Source: Sycon ciliatum
Lineage: Eukaryota > Porifera > Calcarea > Leucosolenida > Sycettidae
NCBI RefSeq assembly: GCF_964019385.1
Contig: NC_088650.1
Location: forward strand, 26,685,266 to 26,749,265
Length of the DNA stretch: 64,000 bases
Direction of reading: 5' to 3'
Shown: positions 50,426 to 64,000 of the stretch, in pieces
Position numbering within the stretch: position 1 is the first letter of the stretch
Layout of the letters: each line of letters begins with the position of its first letter
The notes under the pieces: model-generated
What the model was told of the DNA's origin: nothing
Databases searched by the model: none
What the model saw: only the letters and a program-made list of their open reading frames with translations
Program-made: the position numbers and the translations under genes

Positions 50426-53400
50426 TGGGTTGTGTGTTTAAAACCTGGTATGTGGTAGAGCTGCATAGGTAAAATAGGTAAAATAGGTAAACGTTTTAAA
50501 AACATGGACGTCACCTGCTAGTAATACAGGCGAAACAGGGGTAACAAAATACTAACAATGGACATGTCTAGGTGGTACGTGTGTACACAAGTCATTGCAA
50601 CGTTACATGACATGTACATGTATCACAAAACAAACACAAAATAGTAGAAAATAATACATGTACACGAGTTCAGGATTTACATGACATGTATTAACCAAAA
50701 TGATCACCTGCGTGTATCTATTTTTCCCAAACCGTTGTAGAATGTCATGTTCCCAAGTCAGTACAGTACATGTATACAGTCATGTAGTCACAGTGACAAA
50801 ACTATTCCGTCACCTTGACTAAGTAATTACATGTACATGTAGTTAGTTAGCCTCCGTCTGGTGTGTAGTCTGTGACTCTGTGGCCGTCTTGTACCAAGCC
50901 ATGCGAGCATATTGACTGATTGTTGGACGCTCTGTCGGGCGGTTACCTGACAGAGAAACACGAACAGTCGAACATTCATGTTTCTACATCATCAGTAATC
51001 TCTATCGAGGTGAGTTGACGGCGTGATCATCGCCGTCTTGAGTAGTATTAGTATAAATACAAAAGTGAGCTTCGGGTGTACGTGTAGGGCAGAGTAGGAC
51101 TCTTTCCATCTCACAGGAGAGTGGTGACACTCGAGCCCAAGCACTACGTGTTACAGTCGTTGCAAGGCCATTCACCACACCGAATGTGTTTTAAAAAAAG
51201 AACACAAAATGCTATTTTAAAACTGACAAAGCCTGCCGATCTTGCAGTCTTGAATCGATGGTTTGCTGTACTAGCTGTAGTACAGAAAACCTACTTCTCC
51301 CCGATTTGCCCCGTGGTGATTCCGCTTCCCGCGAGGATTTGTACAAGTCAACGCGTTTATTGACAACTACTAGTAGTGCCTTGTACCTTCCACACTGTTC
51401 ACAGCTCTCTTCCTTCTTCCTTGTCGCGTTTTGTAAGGAGACAGGCTGCCTGTTCTTGTGCTAAGGATTGAAGTTCGGCTTCAATATGTGTATTTGTCAA
51501 CAATCACAACCCGCTGCTTCTCTGGCGGCAGTTGAACAAACGCACCGACGCTGAACATCGAGACGAATTAATCGTTACTGCTTCCACGCAGAGCCGAAGG
51601 GGACCTCTCCGATCGAAATACCTTCATCCGAGTCACCGTTCCAGCGACTGCTTCAGGTCCCGCGCGGTACTGGATTGGCGAAAGGGGACACTAACCGTGA
51701 CTTGGGATCAAGGTGGACCCTAAAACCCATGCTGGAATCTACTCGTTCAGCCGCTGAACGACCAGCCAACAGAACTGTGAACAGCGAGCCAGCAGCACTT
51801 CCGGCTGCAAGTGTTTTAGATTTTTTCCTTCAATGCTTGACCGACCACGTCGTGGTGAGCCCTGCACCTGACGATAACTGGATAACGCAGCCATTACAGG
51901 ACGATAAGACGGTTGTGCTTGGCCTGTGACTACAGATGATGCAGACTGTGCGAGTGAGGCTGAGACCTATGTTTGATCATACTACATAATTAATCATTGT
52001 ATGTAGGTCGACTGTCATGTCATGACTTGAAGCCAGGTGTCTAAGTCACACTCAGTCACTCACCGACTAAGAGTCACACTTCTAGTCATGTACATGTAAC
52101 ACATACACTCCCTACTGTCTGAGTTCCACAAATACCTGCATTCTACTACCACTACTAGCACCGAAGCCTGTCCGTCTTTCGTTGATCTGCTAGGAACACA
52201 TAACAACCACACCGGTTACGCGTATGGACAGTAAAATTGAGTGCTAGTAAAGCACAGACAGTCCACACTGGACCACAGCCACTGCTACTGCAACAAGCCA
52301 CAGATAAGAGAACTGAGAAGAGCGAAGGCTGGAGTGTGGTCGGAGAACTAGCTTGTCTTTCTCGCCCCCTGGCAAGGCGTTCAACACATCCTTGTGAATG
52401 TGACACCTTCTGTCTCGTCGTTCCACAGTTTGGAGTAGGTGTTCTTCGGAACTCTACAGCCTGGAGCTAACGTTAGCAGGTCGCAGGCGCGCGTACTCAC
52501 ATACTGTGACATAGGTATCCGCCGCTGGGACATCTACCTTCGTTGAGACTCTGAAACCAGCTGGGAAAGGAAGGCACGAGTTTCGGCTGAGGCAAGTTGT
52601 GGCTCAGTGCTGGATGGTGGTGTCGCGCAGCTACACTACCAGAAAGGCCAACCCAGCGCCTTCACCGCTGATTGGTTGCTGGACACACTGGAAAGCCATG
52701 AACAAAATCGTTGCTCCCTCAGTTCCTGCGTGATGTAACATTGTTGCTTGTCTTGGCTTGATTGCATTTTATTGATTTGTTTGCTGACGAACCGTACACT
52801 ATCTACTTTGTGGATCAACCCTTACTTCCCGGACTTCGTGCAAAATCCGGATCGCTAGCTTTCTGCCACTTCAGACGATCAAGAATCTGAAGAGGACCCA
52901 CTCGACACTCGTGCGATCCGTGGCTTTATTTCCTGTGAGAGGCGACCATCAGACACCCTGAACTGTCTCAAGTCACCACGACAGTTACGATGACCTCTTC
53001 CTCCGTGCTGTTGAAGCCGCTGTCAGTACAAAAACCATCCGACACTCGACTTCAACTTTCGGTCGCGCAGTTTTTGACAAACACTGAGCGAACGCTGCCC
53101 AGACTTCCCTTGCTCTGCAAATAAAACCTTGGCTTGACTGAGTGCGGTTGCTGCGCGAGCTGTCTCCCGTTGGCATAGGCTGCATTCTACGCAACACTAC
53201 GCTGAGTGAGTGCATGACCACCTGGCAGTGACAGTGGAGAGCACTTGTCAATCGCAGCGTGGTGCAAAGCCAGCTCGCCGCATGTCGGAATACTTTCGAT
53301 GTTGCGACAGCTCGGCCGTTCCTTTCTCCGCCACCCGGAAGCCCTTGTCCTAACCTTGGCCTGGCTCACGCAGCACTAGTGGGCTACACAAGGCTTACTG

Positions 53401-53784
53401 GACAACCAGGTCGTTCAGCTCGGCGAGGGCTTGAAGAAAACCTCTCCAGCGTGTGGCAAAGAGCACCAGTCGCAGCTACATGTAGCAGTGAACGACAGCA
53501 GATCTCGCAGCTGAAAGCACTGAACGCGATCGGAGGTAACAGGAACTCGGCAACTGTTCTTCCCTGCTGTCTGTATCCCCTGTCCATAGATCTACACAGT
53601 ATTTAGCTGTCCAGAACTAAGAAATCAGCTGGGCAACACGGTGGAGTGTCAGAGCTGTAGCGCATAACGTCTTCTCTGACCCTGCTACTGGGGAAGAGGA
53701 TCTAAGTCCCCCGAGCTAGTCCGCGACTCGCCGGCTTTTGTGGAGAAGGTTGCGAAGGTGTGTTCGTCGGCTGCATAGTGTGCC
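50426..53784. other. 5' flank of PKG B; no separate gene recognised
   Basis: Likely holds the promoter and 5' UTR exons of PKG B, but none can be fixed without transcripts. TACATGTACATGTA words occur near 50610 and 50830. No domain is seen in any frame. Confidence 0.45.
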
Positions 53785-58808
<5,024 letters not shown>

Positions 58809-59408
58809 GCTCACCATCTCCCGACTTGGACTGCATCCACACTGGCCGAATGCCTACTCTTACTTTGCTATCTGCTCTTCAAAGACACAGCCTACGGTAA
58901 CGGTACCTTGACCCATAGCTCGAGATCGACTACTCGGACTACAGGCTTGAGATGATGAACTAATCAAATAATTAGCTTCCAATTGATAGTAGTAATTAGC
59001 TGTGCCTATTTAGCATTTACGCAATCTCTGCTTAGATGATTTTTTTAATGCTTGTCCCAGTGTATTCAATTTGTTACCACTATATGGCCTATGCAATTGT
59101 GAAGTGTATCGCTTGAGATCATCGTAATTCTACGCTGTCCCCCTCCGTGCATGGCTCATCATTGAAAGTGTCATGTAGATCTACAATGCAGCTGAAGTAT
59201 TTCTCGCAGGCGCCTTCAAACCTTCAAATCATTCTATAATCTCATTTGACCTGGCCAGAGCCTCGCGCCTCTTTCAATGAACATTTACGTTTGCTGTAAG
59301 GAACCGCTCAATATTATTACACAAGAGACCTAGTAAACATGTGCATACATGCACTTCAGTGCATGATATTGCTGCACACAAACGTTAATACTGTATTGTA
59401 TTTCCCGC

Positions 59409-59414
59409 AATAAA
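59409..59414 (+). terminator. Likely polyadenylation signal of PKG B
   Basis: AATAAA, 600 bp after the stop codon and the first canonical signal found downstream. The 3' end would be 10-30 bases further. Confidence 0.55.
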
Positions 59415-59604
59415 GATACTTCAAACTACATGCCTCAAGTAGTCGTAGTCGTACATGCATAGCAGTCATGTTGAATGTTGCTAAACAAATTTAAATCTAA
59501 AAAGACACCTCGCTAATAGATGCACATTCTAGATCGGGGTTGCAGCCATTACTGGGCTACAGGTACTTAGGTCTACTCTCTTTCTTTTCTCTCTACCCGT
59601 TTTA

Positions 59605-59865
59605 GGGGCTATCCGTAAAATATAGATATTTTATTTAGAAACAAAAACTAGCCGTTTAGGGGGAGGGGGTCGAGCCCCCTGTTCGTTTCTCAAAATATAT
59701 CGATGCACAGTGTGTATGTGTGGGCATGTCCAGAAAAAATTAAAAACAAAATATCGATACTATGAACCGTTTGCATGTGTTCATTTCTCAGGGAGGGGTT
59801 GAAGAGAAAATTGAGAAATGACTAGCTTCGTTTCTAAATAAATATCGGTATTTACGGATGGCCCC
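59605..59865. mobile_element. PIF/Harbinger-like MITE, TTA duplication
   Basis: Ends GGGGCTATCCGTAAAATA and its near-inverse TATTTACGGATGGCCCC, each followed inward by TTTATTTAGAAAC-like sequence; TTA at 59602-59604 and 59866-59868. Fragments of the family also lie near 12463 and 25850-25950. Confidence 0.75.
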
Positions 59866-59933
59866 TTATTTTATCATCTTTGTGTCTTTCTATGCTACTA
59901 CTGTAGGACAGTCATATCCTGGTTGAGTATCAT

Positions 59934-60797
59934 CAAGAGTACATAAGGCCATCCTTTCTTTTTTCGTTGTTTAACGTCCGCGCCCGCGTACCTTTTTGCC
60001 TCCGACCGGAAAAAAAACAAGAAAGTAGTAGTACCAATAATATGCGAAGTTGTAAATACATGATTGTGTAGTTTCACAGTGTGCCGATCATGACCTTAAA
60101 CTTAAAATCTTGCCTCCCGGGCATGCCTTTGTCTTGTGTTCTTTTTCTTTTTTTGTTGGCTTTTAAATATCGTACGGTGTGTGTCCTAGTAAAAATCCAG
60201 ATGTAATGAATTCATGACATGCTAACTCCATGCTATGTACCTGTTTTGTTGGATTCATCAGGCATGTGCTCCAATGTACCATCAAAGAGTGTTGTTCTAT
60301 GCCTGCAAGTACCGTTAGACCCAGAAATATTGTAGATATCACATGCTTTACTGGTCAAAATGTTTGATTGGGGTTTCCAGTTTTTGGAATGGGCTTTTGT
60401 TTTTTTTTCGCCCTCCCGCGTACCTTTTCGCGAAAAAAAGGACGTTAAACAATGAATTAACAAAGGGTGGCCTAACCCCCCAGAGTGTGCAACTCGACTA
60501 TGGGTGCTGTCCCGACAGAATTTCAAGTTGACGTCATTTTGATGATGCAATGCGCACTGTACACGGATTATCAGACGAATCCGGAACCTGTGGTTGACCG
60601 AAGCTGATCGATCCTGTACAAATTATTGCAAAGAAAAACGTGTGATGCGTTGACACCCGTACACATGTTGTAAATCACTGGTGCAAGGAGCATTGCGTCA
60701 TAAATAACGACGTCAACTTGAAATTCTGTCGGGACAGCAGGGTATGTGGGAGTTGCACACTCTGGGGGGGGGGGGGGGGGGGAGTTATGTACTCTTG
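59934..60797. mobile_element. CAAGAG-family DNA element, copy C, split by a nested insertion
   Basis: Ends CAAGAGTACATAAC.. and inverse; GTATCAT flanks both sides (59927-59933, 60798-60804). The arms share CAGAGTGTGCAACTC and CTGTCCCGACAGAATTTCAA followed by GTTGACGTC. The left arm is interrupted after ACATA by a 527-bp element and resumes at 60473. The right arm carries a G19 run (60764-60782) where other copies have only four to six. Confidence 0.88.
59946..60472. mobile_element. TA-flanked MITE nested in copy C
   Basis: Left AGGCCATCCTTTC..GTTGTTTAACGTCC and right GGACGTTAAACAAT..AAAGGGTGGCC are inverted over ~35 bp. TA occurs at both borders (59944-59945, 60473-60474). CGCCC-CGCGTACCTTTT-GC lies inside each end. 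Taking it out rejoins the copy C terminal sequence exactly. Confidence 0.82.
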
Positions 60798-61927
60798 GTA
60801 TCATCACAGAAACTACATGTCATGTAGAAAACAGGAGTGACCCCCATTTGAGCTTGAAGAAACCAATAGAACCGTACATGATCGCACATATGATTGTATT
60901 GGGGATAGTGAATACTGTTGTAGTATGCCGGGCAAAGCACTTGCTGCCTGCAGTTCATGATAATTACAAGTGCACAATCCACATGCACGGTAACAGTCAT
61001 AATCCAGTCATGTACATGTCCTACAAATTTCATCCTTGTTGTCAACACCCATGCCTGCATATAAAGCTACACATAAGCAACTCTCTATATAGCCACTTTT
61101 CTTTCAACTCAACTCAGCTCGCTGAACACTTACAATTGCAATGTTACTGTAGTGATAAACCCACTTACTGGAAATGGAAATGCTGGTTGCTGTGTAGACC
61201 CGGCCAACGTAGTCCCATAGCTACGCATGCAGTCACATACATATCCTATGCATACTGCCACACAGCCTGGCCGCAGGACCTGTGGCGTTGGTTGCCTGGA
61301 TAATCACGATGTTGCCCCCTGCATGCCACACAGGCGGCGGAGCATTCGCACGACATCGCACAGAGGTCTAGAGAGAGCACACGTATAAATAATTATTCAA
61401 ACACGAAACTACATGATGAAAGTCCTCCAATCAGGAAGTCTGACGCCACCGTGAGCTTGATCTACATGTAGCGACGTGGCTACATGCACATCCACATGGG
61501 CTGAATCACAGTAAGGCAAGGTCGGTACAAGGCATCAACAATCAATAATTAAAAAACCGAAAGTACGAACTTAGAAAGTATTTGATAGAAATAGTGCTAG
61601 CTTGAAATTCCTAGTTGAATTAGGGGAAGAATAGAAATAATATCAAAGAGCAGCAGCAGCAGATATTCCAGGAAGCACCACCCAGTAGAAAGCGACTTCC
61701 AGGGTAGATAAACGTTGGCGTCAGTTACTGCATACATGTACGTACAAGAAGAGCAAGGACGACTGCAGCAAAGAGTGAAATAATTCTTAATTCTTACAGC
61801 ACGTCACACACACACACACACGCGCGCACGCACACACACACACTGGACAAAAACCAAGCTGTGCGTGGCATGCAGCCAAGAAGACCGGTATTGTGCTAGC
61901 CTGCAGCGCATCGTCTTTCCAATATTT

Positions 61928-61963
<36 letters not shown>

Positions 61964-62277
61964 ACGACTCCCCCAAAAGGCAGTCATAAAAATACAAATC
62001 TAAGCCGCAGAGCAGCTCGACAGCATGCAAAGCAAGCGATTACAAACTGTCACTAACCTAGAAAAAGAATGAACACCAGTGAGTTCTGAGGTATTAATTG
62101 TAATGTGCTGCTTTCTCAAGATTTGTCAAAAGAAATCACTGTATCACTAGGGCGCATTTTCACGCACATCTCTGAAGCAAGAATATTATAAATTTCCCCC
62201 AAAATAATGATTTCGAATACAAAACTACTCATCTCGGCACTTCTCCAGTCCCAGAGCGGACGTGCCAATATCAGATT
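60798..62277. other. Intergenic stretch between copy C and lipin 3' end
   Basis: CA microsatellites at 61808-61842 and 61931-61960. No gene recognised and no canonical poly(A) signal for lipin seen just below 62278. Confidence 0.5.
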
Positions 62278-63723
62278 CTATTTCTGGACCTTGTCAAGGT
62301 CTAGCACGGGCATGGGCGTGCGCCAGTAGTTAAACTGGTTGTATGCTACAGGTGAGGACGCATCCACTTCATCACGCGGCGGAAAGAATTGATCGAGCAG
62401 ATCCGTAAGATCTGCATATCTGCAGAGATGAGATAGGGACACGAGCGGAAACAAACAAAGACAACACAAGACGAAACTCAAGTCGGATGACAGCAAAGTG
62501 CCAAGACCATAGTACCAAAATACGCATACAGGCATAGGCGAGAAATCACAGGCCCTGGTCCTAGTGGTTTTGTAGAACCATTAGCAGTGTAAAGCACAGA
62601 CATGCAAACACAGTGACACACACCGCCTCAGCAGCAGCCGCAACCTTGCCAGTCCACACACGCACAAACAGCAAGAAAATCAGCAAGAGCACGAAAAAAA
62701 CCAAAAAAACAGCAGGACTTACGTTGACTTGAAAGTGCGGATGAACTCGTGACGCAGCTCACCATTCGGGTTGATGGTGAAAATGCGTGCCTTGGGCACA
62801 CCAACCTCGAGGTATGTGATCACATCCTGACAAGGCCAGAGTAGAGACAAACCATAATTCAACATCACCCACCCACTACAACAAGATAGGATATGGAGAT
62901 CACGGACAGGAAAACGTATATCAGTAAAAGGGTCAGAGAGCATTCAGATGCTGGTCTCTTCACGACCTGAGACTTGTCGTCGGTGAGCTGTGCTGTTCAC
63001 GCACATCCATCATTAGTCTCTGCACCAGACCCCCACCCCACCCCCACACACCCACCCACCCATGGACACACCCACCCACACACCCATGCACACCCACGTC
63101 TTCTCCAGCACACCAGAAACCGGTCACCTTTGACACAGAGCACCAGGACTTACCGACATGCGATTGCCAAAGCCGGCATAGTACGGCCCATCCGTGAGCT
63201 TGCGGCAGAACAGGAAGCCGATATCCTTCAGCGCGGCGATCTTAAACTCTTGCGGGTTCTTCATAATCACCTCACTAAGAGAAGAGAAAACACAAACACA
63301 AACACACACACACACAGAGCAGTGGAAAACTAAGTAAAGTTACGACCATACATGTACATATCTTTACATCTGGAAAGGGCAAGCTAAGCTACAGACTACA
63401 GTCCTGTCGGGCGCCGGAGAACGGAGCGCCGCAGAACGAACAGGCTAGAATTCCACCAAGCACAGCATACCAATGTATACACGGTGCATAGACTGTAGTA
63501 CATGAAAATAAGAGCGGTCTAGGGTAAGAGGCCGACCCCCCAGTTCTTCGGCGATCGACAGTACTGTACTTAAACACACGTCGGGACATACCGGTGGAAG
63601 GCGCGAACTAGCGAGGAGGGGTTCAACAGTAGAGGCCCGTCAGGAAGCGACAGCTGGCCCTGCCGGATGTTACGCAAGTAGTCACGAGTTAGCTTGGACT
63701 GCAGCACAGCGCAGCCAAACACA

Positions 63724-63755
<32 letters not shown>

Positions 63756-63855
63756 AGGTTAGGTTGAATCATTAAAGAAAGCAGAAAATACTAAATACCA
63801 CAGTTTGAGTGCAAGAATGCCGAAAACTGGGAGAGACAGCCACAGAGTCACAAAG

Positions 63856-63890
<35 letters not shown>

Positions 63891-64000
63891 AGAGAGGGCG
63901 GGCCACAGTGCAACTAAACAAATTGTCCACCACAATCCAGCAGTACATACCTGGCCAATGGCACGTGCTGACAAGTAGATGAAGCGATATCCATTATTCT
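62278..64000 (-). CDS. Lipin (Mg-dependent phosphatidate phosphatase), last five exons
   Basis: Converts phosphatidate to diacylglycerol; lipins also act as nuclear co-regulators. Exons in transcript order: 64000-63951 (continues outside), 63698-63592, 63274-63154, 62826-62723, 62419-62278; all AG/GT and phase-consistent (0, 2, 0, 2). Residues follow the C-LIP end in order: NGYRFIYLSARAIGQ, LTRDYLRNIRQGQLSLPDGP, LLLNPSSLVRAFHR, EVIMKNPQEFKIAALKDI, YYAGFGNR, DVITYLEVGVPKARIFTINP, GELRHEF, TDLLDQFFPP, FNYWRTPMP, stop 62280-62278. The catalytic DxDxT motif lies upstream of the window. Introns are short (150-350 bp) and CA-rich. Confidence 0.95.
63721..63752. repeat. (CA)n microsatellite in lipin intron
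   Basis: CA run about 20 bp from the acceptor of exon 63592-63698. A second CA run is at 63857-63889 in the same intron. Confidence 0.9.

Noticed and set aside
60240-60275. Second hammerhead on the minus strand (CTGATGA near 60254)
   Set aside because: No GAAA box, helix II or cleavage triplet follows.

Overview
The window is eukaryotic and most likely from a marine invertebrate animal. It has spliceosomal introns (GT..AG, about 150 to 1700 bp), animal-type multidomain genes, very many CA/GA microsatellites, and a varied load of DNA transposons, non-LTR and LTR retroelements, SINEs and a self-cleaving ribozyme repeat. An early-branching animal such as a sponge is possible, but the sequence alone does not settle the species.

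Layout. (1) 719-8603, minus strand: most of a peroxisomal acyl-CoA oxidase gene (12 exons found by frame-consistent splicing; the 3' exons lie outside the window). (2) 9.3-28.6 kb: a transposon graveyard. It holds TTAA-flanked elements, a Ty3/Gypsy relic nested in a non-LTR relic, a family of long-terminal-repeat-inverted DNA elements that duplicate 7 bp, a 7-kb inverted arrangement, long GA/GACA repeats and a tandem repeat carrying a hammerhead ribozyme. (3) 29807-32819, plus: a complete four-exon cGMP-dependent protein kinase (PKG A). (4) 33-53 kb: mainly intergenic DNA with SINEs, a truncated non-LTR element with a 20-bp target duplication, a Harbinger-like MITE abutting a dead Kolobok/Mutator-like transposon, and minisatellites. 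(5) 53785-58808, plus: a second four-exon PKG (PKG B) with the same intron positions and phases as PKG A, but with an apparent one-base frameshift in the kinase domain. (6) 59.6-60.8 kb: MITEs, one inserted inside another. (7) 62278-64000, minus: the last five exons of a lipin (phosphatidate phosphatase).

Function. The host genes are signalling (two tandem cGMP kinases) and lipid metabolism (fatty acyl-CoA oxidation; diacylglycerol synthesis from phosphatidate). Nothing suggests an operon; they are independent eukaryotic genes. The most unusual material is mobile: the 7-bp-duplicating family, with copies from 864 bp down to possible remnants of 23-43 bp, and the hammerhead-bearing tandem repeat. 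All family assignments are from reading motifs by eye; no database search was run.
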